Shown: piece by piece, positions 15,319 to 24,488 of the stretch
Layout: the number at the start of each line of letters is the position of its first letter
Position numbering within the stretch: position 1 is the stretch's first letter
NCBI GenBank assembly: GCA_015058205.1
Contig: SVCS01000006.1
Coordinates: 1 to 43,319 of the forward strand
DNA from: Clostridiales bacterium
Lineage (GTDB): Bacteria; Bacillota; Clostridia; Peptostreptococcales; Anaerovoracaceae
Length of the DNA: 43,319 bases
Reading direction: 5' to 3'
Position numbers and translations under genes: made by a program
The notes under the pieces: generated by a model
Told to the model about the DNA's origin: nothing
Databases searched by the model: none
What the model saw: only the letters and a program-made list of their open reading frames with translations

Positions 15319-15347
15319 ATCCTTTTCTGTATTATTCTTGTCTGATA

Positions 15348-17255
15348 TTATTCAGCCTGCTTGTCGTCATCAACAACTTCGAAGTCAGCGTCTACGACGT
15401 TGTCATCAGCTGCGCCAGGCTGCGGGCCAGCTCCTGCTGCGCCTGCTGCACCGCCCATGCCGGCCATGCCGCTCATGTCAGGGCCAGGACCTGCCTGTCC
15501 GCCTGCCTGCTGAGCCTGCTGGTACATCTTCGCTGAGATTGTGTGGAACTTCTCTGTGAGAGCTTCCGTCTTAGCCTTGATGTCGTCGATGTTGCCGGCG
15601 TTCAGTGCGCTCTGGAGTGCATCCTTCGCTGCGTTGATGTCGTTCTTCTCTTCCTCGGAGAGAGCCTGGTCGAGTTCCTTGACGTTCTTCTCTGTCTCGT
15701 AGATCAGAGTTTCAGCCTGGTTCTTGACCTCAACTTCTTCTTTTCTCTTCTTATCTTCTTCAGCATACTGTTCTGCTTCCTTAACCTTTGCGTTGATCTC
15801 GTCTTCAGACAGCTTTGTGGAAGAAGTGATTGTGATGTTCTGTGACTTGCCTGTGCCCAGATCCTTAGCGCTTACATTAACGATACCGTTTGCGTCGATA
15901 TCGAATGTAACTTCGATCTGCGGTACTCCACGTGGTGCAGGCGGAATGCCTGTGAGCTGGAATCTTCCGAGTGTAGTGTTTCCTGCTGCCATATCTCTTT
16001 CACCCTGCATTACGTGAATATCTACTGCAGGCTGGTTGTCTGCTGCTGTTGAGAAGATCTGGCTCTTCTTTGTAGGAATTGTTGTGTTTCTCTCGATGAG
16101 CTTGGTTGCTACGCCGCCCAGTGTCTCGATGGACAGTGAAAGCGGAGTAACGTCCAGAAGCAGGATGTCGCTTCTCATCTCTTCGTCTCCTGACAGGATA
16201 CCTGCCTGGATTGCCGCACCGATTGCAACGCATTCATCCGGGTTGATACCCTTGAATGGATCCTTACCAGTGATCTTCTTAACTGCTTCCTGTACAGCTG
16301 GGATTCTTGTAGATCCGCCGACCAGGATGACCTTGTTGATGTCGTTGTTTGTAACGCCTGCGTCTGCCATAGCCTTTCTCATCGGCTCGATAGTTCTCTC
16401 AACCAGGTGAGCAGTCAGCTGTTCGAACTTGGCTCTTGTGATGTCCATGTTCAGGTGGAGCGGACCAGCTTCACTGACTGTGATGAACGGCAGGTTGACG
16501 TTTGAAGTTGTTGCACTTGACAGTTCCTTCTTTGCCTTTTCTGCAGCTTCCTTCAGTCTCTGCATTGCCATCTTGTCTTTTCTCAGGTCGATGCCGTTCT
16601 CCTGTGAGAAAGTATCAGCCATGTAGTTCAGCAGACAATCGTCAAAGTCATCGCCGCCCAGCTTGGTGTCGCCGTTTGTTGCGAGTACTTCTACAACGCC
16701 GCCGCCCAGTTCCAGAATGGACACATCGAATGTACCGCCGCCCAGGTCGTATACCAGGATCTTCTGTGACTCTTCTGCTTTGTCGATGCCGTATGCCAGT
16801 GATGCAGCTGTCGGCTCGTTGATGATTCTCTTAACATCGAGTCCTGCGATCTTTCCTGCGTCCTTTGTTGCCTGCTTCTGGCTGTCTGTAAAGTAAGCAG
16901 GTACTGTGATAACTGCTTCTGTTACAGGGCCGCCGAGATAGCTCTCAGCATCTGCCTTCAGCTTAGCCAGGATCATTGCACTGATGTCCTGCGGTGTGTA
17001 TCTCTTGTCATCGATCATGACATCATAAGCTTCGCCCATGTGTCTCTTGATGGATGCAATGGTTCTGTCAGGATTTGTGATTGCCTGTCTCTTGGCAGTC
17101 TCTCCTACCAGTCTTTCTCCGTTCTTTGCAAAACCTACAACGGATGGTGTAGTTCTCATTCCTTCTGCGTTAGTGATAACGGTAGGTTCGCCGCCTTCCA
17201 GTACCGCTACGCACGAATTAGTAGTTCCTAAGTCGATTCCTATAACTTTTCCCAT
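15348..17255 (-). CDS. dnaK: Hsp70 chaperone DnaK
   Basis: DnaK is the ATP-driven general chaperone of the cytoplasm and works with DnaJ and GrpE. The N-terminus [20 protein letters not shown] carries the phosphate-1 motif; [25 protein letters not shown] and [13 protein letters not shown] mark the actin-like ATPase (to about 360). The substrate domain starts after [14 protein letters not shown], and the tail ends in the usual Gly/Ala-rich stretch and [11 protein letters not shown]. At 635 residues it is full length; it has the shorter Gram-positive type of nucleotide-binding domain. AGGAGG precedes the ATG at 17255 at good spacing. Third gene of the CIRCE-controlled operon. Confidence 0.98.
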   Translation of the reverse strand: MGKVIGIDLGTTNSCVAVLEGGEPTVITNAEGMRTTPSVVGFAKNGERLVGETAKRQAITNPDRTIASIKRHMGEAYDVMIDDKRYTPQDISAMILAKLKADAESYLGGPVTEAVITVPAYFTDSQKQATKDAGKIAGLDVKRIINEPTAASLAYGIDKAEESQKILVYDLGGGTFDVSILELGGGVVEVLATNGDTKLGGDDFDDCLLNYMADTFSQENGIDLRKDKMAMQRLKEAAEKAKKELSSATTSNVNLPFITVSEAGPLHLNMDITRAKFEQLTAHLVERTIEPMRKAMADAGVTNNDINKVILVGGSTRIPAVQEAVKKITGKDPFKGINPDECVAIGAAIQAGILSGDEEMRSDILLLDVTPLSLSIETLGGVATKLIERNTTIPTKKSQIFSTAADNQPAVDIHVMQGERDMAAGNTTLGRFQLTGIPPAPRGVPQIEVTFDIDANGIVNVSAKDLGTGKSQNITITSSTKLSEDEINAKVKEAEQYAEEDKKRKEEVEVKNQAETLIYETEKNVKELDQALSEEEKNDINAAKDALQSALNAGNIDDIKAKTEALTEKFHTISAKMYQQAQQAGGQAGPGPDMSGMAGMGGAAGAAGAGPQPGAADDNVVDADFEVVDDDKQAE

Positions 17256-17295
17256 TGTTCTTTCCTCCTGTTATTCTTTCGAAAGCAGCTTCTTC

Positions 17296-17931
17296 CTAGT
17301 TGGCCACCTTTACCATGGAAGGTCTGATGACCTTGCCGTTCAGTGTGTAACCTTTCTGCATAACTCCGGAAACCTTGCCGCTTTCGTATTCTTCAGTTTC
17401 CTCTGTCATTACCGCGCTGTGGACGTTCGGATCGAACTCCTCGCCCAGAGCCGGTATCTCAGCGAGCCCGGACTTCTCAAGGACGTCCTGCAGCTGCTTG
17501 AAAATCATCTCTATCCCTTCTTTGAATCCCTCGTCTGCATCGTGATCCAACGCCCTTTCGAAATTGTCTACAACGGCCAGAAGCTCGTTCATCAGTTTCT
17601 CGTTGGCGTAGGAATAGAGATCTCTTTTCTCTTTCTCTACCCTCTTTTTGTAGTTCTGGAAGTCAGCCATGAGTCTCAGGTATCTGAGCTCCTCTGTATC
17701 TTCCTTCCCCTCTTCTTTAACCTCTTCCTCTGTCTCTCCATTCTCCTTTCCGGACTCCTCGGCTCCTGCTTCCGCAGATGCTTCTGATTCCTGTTTATCT
17801 TCTTCCGCTTCCGCTGCCTTTGCATCTTCTGCTGCTTTGGCTTCTTCTGTTGCTTTTGCATCTTCCGCTGCGCCGGCAGTTTCCGCTTCTTTAAGTTCTT
17901 CTTCCATGATTTCTTCTCTGTTATCTGTCAT
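17296..17931 (-). CDS. grpE: Nucleotide exchange factor GrpE
   Basis: GrpE releases ADP from DnaK. The conserved core begins at about residue 75 (LRYLRLMADFQNYKKRVEKE) with the long dimerising helix, LLAVVDNFERAL, and the C-terminal beta domain (FDPNVHSAVMTEE, VSGVMQKGYTLNGKVIRPSM). The first 70 residues are an unusually long low-complexity Ala/Glu/Lys extension, probably disordered or helical. Two ATGs are adjacent (17934 and 17931); the second is chosen because AAGGAG (17943-17938) is then 6 bases away. The start overlaps the end of hrcA by 11 bases. Confidence 0.96.
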   Translation of the reverse strand: MTDNREEIMEEELKEAETAGAAEDAKATEEAKAAEDAKAAEAEEDKQESEASAEAGAEESGKENGETEEEVKEEGKEDTEELRYLRLMADFQNYKKRVEKEKRDLYSYANEKLMNELLAVVDNFERALDHDADEGFKEGIEMIFKQLQDVLEKSGLAEIPALGEEFDPNVHSAVMTEETEEYESGKVSGVMQKGYTLNGKVIRPSMVKVAN

Positions 17932-18964
17932 CATCGTCTCCTTCCGTCAGCATGAAGGCTTTGCTAATATTATCGGTCAGGTATTCTACTACGGATGTTA
18001 CTTCGTCGTACTTCATTCTGGTCGGTCCGATTACTCCGAGTTTGCCGACCAGTTTGCCGTCTACATGGTAGGTGGCTGTAATTACGCTGCACTCCGAAAG
18101 ATCCGCGTCTTCATTCTCTCCGCCGATGGTGATCTTCACACCGTCGCCTCTGCTGATTAGCTTCTGGGTGATATCCGCCTTGCGGTTTATCATCTCAAAG
18201 AAGGTTCTCGCCTTCTCAATATCGTTGTACTCAGGAAGCGCGAAGATATTCGTAAGACCATCCATATACAGGTTTACATTCAGCATATCCTCCAGCGTCC
18301 TGATGAAGCTCGGCGCGATGGAATTCTCGAACATGGACATCGCCTCGGCATCCGCCTTGAAGTTCTCGATGATATCCAGTGTAAGCGCCTCACTTAAGGT
18401 CTTGCCGCTGTAGTTGTAGGTCATATTCTTTGCCAGGATCCTCAGGGTGTCCTCCGATGCCGGCGTCTTGAGCCTTACAACGGTATTGCTTACCTTGCCG
18501 CTGTCTGAGACGAGCATCAGAACCACTGCGTTTTCGTCTACCGGAAGCAGGTTGATATACTTCAGTTTATCCTGCTCTTTTCCCGGAGATAATGCAAAGG
18601 CAGTCAGATTCGTGATCTCTGACAGCACATGAGCCGCTCTCTCGATGAGATGATCCAGTTCGTTGACGTTCTGGTAAAGCTCACTTGCAATAGCATCCTT
18701 TTCCGCCTGGGAAAGTTCTTTCTTCTTCATCATCTCGTTGACGTAGAGTCGGTATGCCTTCTCTGACGGAACTCTGCCCGATGACGTATGAGGATGTGTC
18801 AGATAACCCATTTCCTCCAAATCGGACATTTCATTTCTTATTGTCGCCGGACTTCCTAAGCTGTAATTCTTCGAAATGGTTCTGGAGCCTATTGGTTCGG
18901 CAGTTCTAACAAAATCAGCGATGACGGCCTGCAGTATTTTCAGTTTTCTCTCTGTTAAATCCAT
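17921..18964 (-). CDS. hrcA: Heat-inducible transcription repressor HrcA
   Basis: HrcA binds the CIRCE operator and represses the dnaK operon; its activity depends on GroE availability. The N-terminal winged helix contains EPIGSRTISKNYSLGSPATI, typical of HrcA, then EMSDLEEMGYLTHPHTSSGR. A GAF-like central domain and dimerising C-terminus complete 347 residues. The ATG at 18964 has AAGGAGG at good spacing. First gene of the operon, about 60 bases downstream of a perfect CIRCE element, so it is autoregulated. Confidence 0.97.
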   Translation of the reverse strand: MDLTERKLKILQAVIADFVRTAEPIGSRTISKNYSLGSPATIRNEMSDLEEMGYLTHPHTSSGRVPSEKAYRLYVNEMMKKKELSQAEKDAIASELYQNVNELDHLIERAAHVLSEITNLTAFALSPGKEQDKLKYINLLPVDENAVVLMLVSDSGKVSNTVVRLKTPASEDTLRILAKNMTYNYSGKTLSEALTLDIIENFKADAEAMSMFENSIAPSFIRTLEDMLNVNLYMDGLTNIFALPEYNDIEKARTFFEMINRKADITQKLISRGDGVKITIGGENEDADLSECSVITATYHVDGKLVGKLGVIGPTRMKYDEVTSVVEYLTDNISKAFMLTEGDDDDR

Positions 18965-19024
18965 ATAAGGCCCTCCTTTCGGACGAAGCCGCAGCTTTAC
19001 TCGGACTGCCTCTTCATCCTGTTG

Positions 19025-19051
19025 TTAGCACTCTACGCGTTTGAGTGCTAA
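19025..19051 (-). promoter_or_regulatory. CIRCE operator (HrcA binding site)
   Basis: TTAGCACTC (19025-19033), nine bases, then GAGTGCTAA (19043-19051): a perfect match to the CIRCE consensus. It lies just downstream of the promoter and upstream of hrcA, where bound HrcA would block transcription. It is the only CIRCE I see in the window. Confidence 0.98.
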
Positions 19052-19062
19052 TTTCTATACAT

Positions 19063-19091
19063 AAGGTAACACCTACACTATTATATGTCAA
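19063..19091 (-). promoter_or_regulatory. Promoter of the hrcA-grpE-dnaK-dnaJ-prmA operon
   Basis: A perfect -35 TTGACA (19091-19086) is followed after 17 bases by TACCTT (19068-19063). The -10 is weak, but the position, with transcription starting at the edge of the CIRCE element, fits HrcA-controlled promoters. A TATAAT at 19085-19080 inside the spacer is an alternative -10 without a good -35. Confidence 0.7.
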
Positions 19092-19108
19092 TAGTTTTTT
19101 CAAAAATA

Positions 19109-19129
19109 AATGAGCCTTTTCGGCTCATT
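19109..19129 (-). terminator. Intrinsic terminator downstream of addA
   Basis: AATGAGCC (19109-19116) and GGCTCATT (19122-19129) pair perfectly around a 5-base loop; on the minus strand TATTTTTG follows. It lies about 160 bases after the addA stop and just before the heat-shock promoter. The repeat hairpins between may terminate earlier. Confidence 0.85.
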
Positions 19130-19158
19130 ATCTTATGTGCAATCCTGAAACAGAAAAA

Positions 19159-19197
19159 CCTTCAGATTTTAACCTGTTCTCATCACAACTCTGAAGG
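19159..19197. repeat. CCTTCAG-N25-CTGAAGG palindromic repeat, copy 2
   Basis: The arms extend to a perfect 11 bp (AAACCTTCAGA and TCTGAAGGTTT) with 25 bases between the 7-base cores at 19159-19165 and 19191-19197. On the minus strand the hairpin is followed by TTTTTCTG, so it can also act as a terminator of addA. Confidence 0.7.
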
Positions 19198-19232
19198 TTT
19201 ATTAGCTCAAAATCAAGTTCGATGGCTGAAAT

Positions 19233-19270
19233 CCTTCAGGTTTGCTCTGGTTTTGTGCAGAATCTGAAGG
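19233..19270. repeat. CCTTCAG-N24-CTGAAGG palindromic repeat, copy 3
   Basis: Cores at 19233-19239 and 19264-19270 with 24 bases between them. It starts 20 bases past the addA stop. Its arms are also complementary to those of copy 2, so the four arms can pair in alternative ways. Confidence 0.65.
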
Positions 19271-19289
19271 TTTTTTCGGGTCCAGGTCT

Positions 19290-22200
19290 TTACATGGCCA
19301 CGAACTGCCCTGTGTCGAACAGGAACAGATAGGCTTCTTTGACGGTTTTTCCCGTTGCTCCTTCCAGCGCCTGCCGGTACAGCTCGATCTGACTGCGGTA
19401 GCTCTCGGCGATGTCTTTCTCCGTGCGTCCCGCGCCGACATAACTGTTCTTAAAATCGATGAGAGCCAGCCCGTCCTCTTCTTCGAAGAAGCAGTCGATG
19501 ATTCCCTGAACAATGGTCTCTTCCCCTTCTGCCATCTCCAGGTTCAGGATGAATTCCTGCTCTTTTCTGAGTTTGCCCAGGCGGGAAGCCTCAGCTGCCC
19601 TTTTGCCAGGCTCCGCATCAAAGAAGGCCGCTGCCTTATCGATGGAAATCGTATCATATTCCTCCGCCGTGATAACGTCATCCGCCAGTAGTCGGTCCGC
19701 TACAGTTTGCAGGTACTCGCTGGCTGACATCCCGTCTGCGCCAGAGTTGCCCTGTTCACAGGCTTTACCAAAGTCTGCCTTCTCCATAAGCAAATGCATG
19801 ATCGTTCCGCGCCGGGCAGCGGAAATCGGTCCGCCTGTTTTACCTGCAGCCTTCACCGCATCAGGATCAAAGGCTGTAATCTCCAGAATAGGCATTTCAA
19901 CTGCAGCACCAGTAACACTGGCAGCACCTGCTGCGTCACCCGCAGCTCCATGTCCTGCTGCCTCCCTGTTGATTTCAGAAACAGAGTACTTCGGCTTGAT
20001 CTGTGCTCCCGATGTGTATGGATATTCATAGGACAGGCGTGCATCCACGAGTTCCATCAGGTCCTCATTGTGGAACTGTCCTGCCTTTGCATAGAGTTCT
20101 TGCGGCGTATGCATTCTGCGGCTGTGGCTCTGCGCGAGATCATCTGCATTATCATAGATCAGCACTTTTGTCTCTTCCCACTTGGTGAGCGGTTCATACA
20201 TCATCTCCAGGAAGGTCTTTGTGGACAGTCCGTCCTCCAGCTTTTCCATCTCCTTGATGGTGCCCACGATCTCCAGTCCGTCCTTGGCCCGTGTCAGCGC
20301 AACGTAGAGAATGCGGATTTCCTCTTCCACTTTCTCATCTGCCGCCGTATCGGCGATCATCTTCTGCAGAATGCTCGTCCTGTGCCAATGCTGCTCCCGG
20401 TTCACAATTGGAAGACCGATGCCGTGCTCCCGATGGATCTTGATCTGGCCGCCCTTATCGGCGCCCTTCGTCCCCTTGGAAGCATTCGCAAAGATGACAA
20501 CCGGAAACTCAAGGCCTTTGCTCTTGTGCACACTCATAACGCGGACGACATTTTCGCCCTCGCTGATGGTCTTCGCCTCCGAGTCAGTCTTATCAGAAGA
20601 CTCCATGGACTCCACGTACTTCAGGAACCCATACAGACCACTGTGGCTCATTTCCTCGAATCGGGATGCTTTGTCGGCAATGAGCCGCAGGTTGGAGATA
20701 CGCTGGGTGCCCACAGGCAGTCCGCTGCAGTAATCGTAGTAACCCGTCCCATAGAGAATCTCCTTGATCAGATCCTCCAGAGGCACCGTTCTGCTGATTT
20801 CTTTCCAGATATCCACCGTGTGGATCATATTCCGGATCTTCTCCCGCAGCTCGTCCTCCGGTCCTTCTTCCGCGTACTGCAGCACTGCGCTGCTGTAGCT
20901 TTTGTCCCGGAATGCGATTCTGATCTTGGCCAGTTCTTTGACGGTAAATCCGAATACCACGGACCGCATGGCTGAAATCAGCGGGACATCCTGACGCATG
21001 TTATCTATGATTCTGAGCAGATTGATGAACACCTGCACTTCTACCGTCTCAAAGAACTTTCCGCCGCTCTCTCCGTATGCAGCGATGCCTTCGTTGATCA
21101 GGTAGCGTTCGATATCTTCTGCTTCCTTGTTATTTCTGACGATGACGGCGAAGTCACCGAGGGTAAGCGGTCTCATCCGGCCCTGTTTCCCGTCATAGAT
21201 CTCCGTGCCGAGCCGCTCGCGGATGATGCCTGCGATGACAGCGCCTTCTGCATCGTTTTTTTCAGGCGCATCTTCGTCGAACTCTCCGTTTACGATCAGA
21301 TGCACTCTCGGCGGGAATCCTCTGTGCTCATCGCCAGCTGTGCAGTGCAGCTCTGCCGCCGCATCGTATCCCGGCATGAGTTCCCGGAAGATTTTGTTGA
21401 CCGGTTCCGTAACGCGCATCTTGCTCCGGAAGTTGCTGCTGATATTGAGCAAAAGCCCCGAGGTCTCTTCGTCCGCATAGTCGATGGCGCGCCCGCGGAA
21501 GATCTCCGGTTCAGACAGGCGGAACTTGTAGATGCACTGTTTGATATCTCCCACCATGAACAGATTGTCATCTCTGGCGATCTTGCCGACGATTTCTTCC
21601 TGCAGATAGTTGCTGTCCTGGTATTCGTCGACAAAAATGTATTCGTATTTCTCTCTGAGCTCCTCTGCCGCCTCCTCATGTTCAAGGATATCGATGGCGT
21701 AGTGAAGCGCATCGTCGAATTCTATAATATTCTCTGCAGCTTTCATGCTGCCCAGTTCCTTAAGGTAGTCCTCTATGAGACCGATGTAGTACACCGTGTC
21801 CTCATGAATTCCCTTCAGTTCCTCATTCAGCTCGTCGAAACTGCGGCTGTAAACGGTCTTTTTGACGCCGTCCAGTGCGTTCTTTCCCGCTTCCCGCTCC
21901 TTCTTGATGCGTTTCTGTATTTCTTCATCGGCTTCGTCTTTTTTATAGCTCATGCTGCCAGCTTTAAACGTAGAAAGCACATCCCAGAAAGCTTCGATTC
22001 TCTTCCGCAGTTCCTCATCCAAACATGCAAAGGCAACCTGCGCCTGCTGTATGACTTCTTCCAGGTTTTCCACATCTTCTGCAGCCGCACCGTAACAGAG
22101 CGCCAGTCCATTGATGTTCGCCAGCTCAGCAGATCTGCCATAGCGTCTGTGCGCCTCCGCCAGACCTTCCATGATTTTGCGCGCAAAAAACCGATAGCCG

Positions 22201-22817
22201 CCGATGTCTCTGAGCGGGTCATCAGAAGCGAGATTTGCTGCCTTTGCATAAGCCCATTCCAGGCCGTGGTGGATGCTGGCAATGGTCCTGCAGGTTTCCA
22301 GGATGTTATCACGAATCTTCTGATCGTTCCTGCCTGCCGCATACTTCAGGATGAAGTTCCTGAATTCCTCCGTGTTCTCCTCATAGCGCGCGCGGAACAC
22401 ATTGTCCACGGCATTGCGTTTCATGATCTCCACCTGGATTTCATCGGCTACGCCAAATCCCGGTTCAATATCAATGAGGTAGAAGTACTGTCGGATCAGC
22501 TGGAATGCAAAGGAGTGGAATGTTCCGATGCTCGCGGAAGGAAGTTTCGCCAACTGACGTGCCAGAGCCGCTTTATCGGCATCCGGTTTCTTCATTTCTT
22601 CTCGGAGCGCCTTGTCCAGACGTTCCTTCATCTCCGCTGCCGCCGCATTTGTGAACGTAGTAATAAGGAACCGATCAATGTCGGCTCCTTCGTTGATCAG
22701 AAGATTTTTGATGCGTTCTACAAGGACGGTAGTCTTGCCCGACCCCGCCGCTGCAGATACGAGAATGCTTCTTCCTGTTGTTTCAATTGTCTTACGCTGT
22801 TCGTCTGTCCAGTTCAT
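19290..22817 (-). CDS. addA: ATP-dependent helicase/nuclease subunit A (AddA)
   Basis: AddA is the helicase-nuclease subunit of AddAB, which processes double-strand breaks for RecA-dependent repair. A UvrD-like helicase core has the Walker A motif SAAAGSGKTTVLVERI near residue 21-36, TTFTNAAAAEMKERL (Ia), YIFVDEYQDSNYLQEEIV (Walker B), and VMSVHKSKGLEFPVV and RILYVALTRAKDGLEI in domain 2. The C-terminal RecB-like nuclease has QGIIDCFFEEEDGLALIDFK, with the D and DxK metal and catalytic residues. Length 1175 is normal. The start follows gpmI by only 16 bases without a clear ribosome site, so they are probably cotranscribed. AddB is not encoded next to it, unlike many Bacillota. Confidence 0.95.
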   Translation of the reverse strand: MNWTDEQRKTIETTGRSILVSAAAGSGKTTVLVERIKNLLINEGADIDRFLITTFTNAAAAEMKERLDKALREEMKKPDADKAALARQLAKLPSASIGTFHSFAFQLIRQYFYLIDIEPGFGVADEIQVEIMKRNAVDNVFRARYEENTEEFRNFILKYAAGRNDQKIRDNILETCRTIASIHHGLEWAYAKAANLASDDPLRDIGGYRFFARKIMEGLAEAHRRYGRSAELANINGLALCYGAAAEDVENLEEVIQQAQVAFACLDEELRKRIEAFWDVLSTFKAGSMSYKKDEADEEIQKRIKKEREAGKNALDGVKKTVYSRSFDELNEELKGIHEDTVYYIGLIEDYLKELGSMKAAENIIEFDDALHYAIDILEHEEAAEELREKYEYIFVDEYQDSNYLQEEIVGKIARDDNLFMVGDIKQCIYKFRLSEPEIFRGRAIDYADEETSGLLLNISSNFRSKMRVTEPVNKIFRELMPGYDAAAELHCTAGDEHRGFPPRVHLIVNGEFDEDAPEKNDAEGAVIAGIIRERLGTEIYDGKQGRMRPLTLGDFAVIVRNNKEAEDIERYLINEGIAAYGESGGKFFETVEVQVFINLLRIIDNMRQDVPLISAMRSVVFGFTVKELAKIRIAFRDKSYSSAVLQYAEEGPEDELREKIRNMIHTVDIWKEISRTVPLEDLIKEILYGTGYYDYCSGLPVGTQRISNLRLIADKASRFEEMSHSGLYGFLKYVESMESSDKTDSEAKTISEGENVVRVMSVHKSKGLEFPVVIFANASKGTKGADKGGQIKIHREHGIGLPIVNREQHWHRTSILQKMIADTAADEKVEEEIRILYVALTRAKDGLEIVGTIKEMEKLEDGLSTKTFLEMMYEPLTKWEETKVLIYDNADDLAQSHSRRMHTPQELYAKAGQFHNEDLMELVDARLSYEYPYTSGAQIKPKYSVSEINREAAGHGAAGDAAGAASVTGAAVEMPILEITAFDPDAVKAAGKTGGPISAARRGTIMHLLMEKADFGKACEQGNSGADGMSASEYLQTVADRLLADDVITAEEYDTISIDKAAAFFDAEPGKRAAEASRLGKLRKEQEFILNLEMAEGEETIVQGIIDCFFEEEDGLALIDFKNSYVGAGRTEKDIAESYRSQIELYRQALEGATGKTVKEAYLFLFDTGQFVAM

Positions 22818-22833
22818 ACTTAATATGAGATCT

Positions 22834-24375
22834 TTATACGAGCGGTGTTCCCGTCATCTCCTTCGGAATATCCAGTCCCATCAGTTTCAGCATGGTCGGC
22901 GCGATATCGCACAGTCTACCGCCGTCCTTCAGCGGCAGAGGATCGCTGGAAATATTGATGAGCGGTACATCGTTCAGAGAGTGTGCTGTCATAACATTAC
23001 CATTTTCATCGAGCATCTCATCCGCATTGCCGTGGTCCGCGGTCAGCAGAATCTGTCCTCCCTTAGCCAGAACAGCATCCACAATCTGCGGAACACAGGC
23101 GTCAAGAGTCTCAATCGCCTTGATAGCGGCTTCCATCACGCCGGTATGTCCGACCATATCCGCGTTGGCGAAGTTCAGGATGATCATATCGTATTTATCT
23201 GCTTCAATTTCCTCCAGCACTCTCGCCGTCACTTCAGGCGCGCTCATTTCAGGCTGCAGGTCGTACGTTGCGACGGAAGGCGACGGGATCAGGATCCTGT
23301 CCTCGTTCTTTTCCGGTTCTTCCACGCCGCCGTTGAAGAAGAATGTGACGTGGGCATACTTCTCTGTTTCTGCAATTCTCAGCTGGCGCATCCCCAGATT
23401 GGAGATGTAGACGCCCAGCGTATTGGCTGGTGTCTCAGGCGGATAAGCCAACGTGACATTCGGCATCTCCGCATCGTACTGGGTCATGCAGATATAGCAG
23501 ATATCGCTGACTTTTTTCTTTCTCTCAAATGCAAAACCATCAAACTCCGGATCCATAAAGGCTCTTGTGATTTCTCTGGCTCTGTCCGGTCTGAAGTTGA
23601 TCATAATGATGGCGTCGCCGTCGTTGACAAATCCGTTCGGGTATTTGTCGCTGTCCACGATGGTCGGAAGTACGAATTCATCGTTTTCATCTCTTTCGTA
23701 GGCATCTCTGATTGCCTGCTGACCAGTGGCCGCATGCATGCCTTCATTGATTGTCATGGCGTCATAGGCCTTGACCAGACGTTCCCATCTCTTGTCTCTG
23801 TCCATGGCGTAGTATCTTCCGCTGACGATACCAACCTGGCCAAGTCCTGTCTTTTCCATGTGCTCTGTGAGCATATCCATATATGTTTCCGCGCATCTCG
23901 GAGGTACATCTCTTCCGTCCAGGAAGCAGTGAACAACCAGCTTCTCCACGCCTTTCTGCTTGGCCAGATCGATCAGCGCCAGCAGATGTGTGATGTGGCT
24001 GTGCACGCCGCCGTCGGAGAGCAGCCCCTGCAGATGCAGCGTCGAATTGTTCTTCTTAACATGGTCGATTGCCTTCAGGAACGCTTCATTTTCGAAGAAA
24101 TCGCCGTCCTGAATAGCTTTTGTGATCATGGTGAGATCCTGATATACGATTCTTCCTGCGCCGATATTCAGATGGCCAACCTCTGAGTTTCCCATCTGTC
24201 CTTCCGGCAATCCTACGTCAAGTCCGCAGGCCTTCAGGGTCGTTCCTGGATATTTGGCGAAGATCTCATCGAGATGAGGTTTGTTCGCCGCAGCGATGGC
24301 ATTGCCCTCAGTTCTTGGGTTGATGCCGTATCCGTCCAGTATCATAAGCATTGTAGGTCTTTTGAAATCTGCCAT
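22834..24375 (-). CDS. gpmI: 2,3-bisphosphoglycerate-independent phosphoglycerate mutase
   Basis: Interconverts 3- and 2-phosphoglycerate in glycolysis with two Mn ions and a phosphoserine intermediate. The start MADFKRPTMLMILDGYG includes the metal-binding DGYG (Asp14); MGNSEVGHLNIGAGR contains the catalytic Ser64; LTADHGNADEM and HCFLDGRDVPP carry further metal and substrate residues. Length 513 is normal. The ATG at 24375 is chosen because GGAGG lies 6 bases upstream; the frame is open further up but that part covers the promoter. It heads a two-gene unit with addA, an unusual metabolic-repair pairing. Confidence 0.96.
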   Translation of the reverse strand: MADFKRPTMLMILDGYGINPRTEGNAIAAANKPHLDEIFAKYPGTTLKACGLDVGLPEGQMGNSEVGHLNIGAGRIVYQDLTMITKAIQDGDFFENEAFLKAIDHVKKNNSTLHLQGLLSDGGVHSHITHLLALIDLAKQKGVEKLVVHCFLDGRDVPPRCAETYMDMLTEHMEKTGLGQVGIVSGRYYAMDRDKRWERLVKAYDAMTINEGMHAATGQQAIRDAYERDENDEFVLPTIVDSDKYPNGFVNDGDAIIMINFRPDRAREITRAFMDPEFDGFAFERKKKVSDICYICMTQYDAEMPNVTLAYPPETPANTLGVYISNLGMRQLRIAETEKYAHVTFFFNGGVEEPEKNEDRILIPSPSVATYDLQPEMSAPEVTARVLEEIEADKYDMIILNFANADMVGHTGVMEAAIKAIETLDACVPQIVDAVLAKGGQILLTADHGNADEMLDENGNVMTAHSLNDVPLINISSDPLPLKDGGRLCDIAPTMLKLMGLDIPKEMTGTPLV

Positions 24376-24406
24376 TTTGCACCTCCGTGGTTCTTTCACT
24401 GCCATG

Positions 24407-24415
24407 ATTATATCA
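24407..24415 (-). promoter_or_regulatory. Extended -10 promoter of gpmI
   Basis: The minus strand reads TGATATAAT (24415-24407), a perfect extended -10 (TGn plus TATAAT), between the pnp terminator and the gpmI ribosome site. No good -35 is seen 17 bases upstream, as is common for extended -10 promoters. Predicted leader about 25 bases. Confidence 0.6.
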
Positions 24416-24438
24416 TAGATGATGTTGCCTTTGCGCAT

Positions 24439-24466
24439 AAAAAACAGCCGGCGGAGAACCGCCGGC
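24439..24466 (-). terminator. Intrinsic terminator of pnp
   Basis: GCCGGCGG (24447-24454) and CCGCCGGC (24459-24466) pair perfectly around a 4-base loop, extended by further pairs outside. On the minus strand TGTTTTTTATG follows. Strong Rho-independent terminator 20 bases after the pnp stop. Confidence 0.92.
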
Positions 24467-24488
24467 CGCTGTTGCCTTTGCTTTGGTC

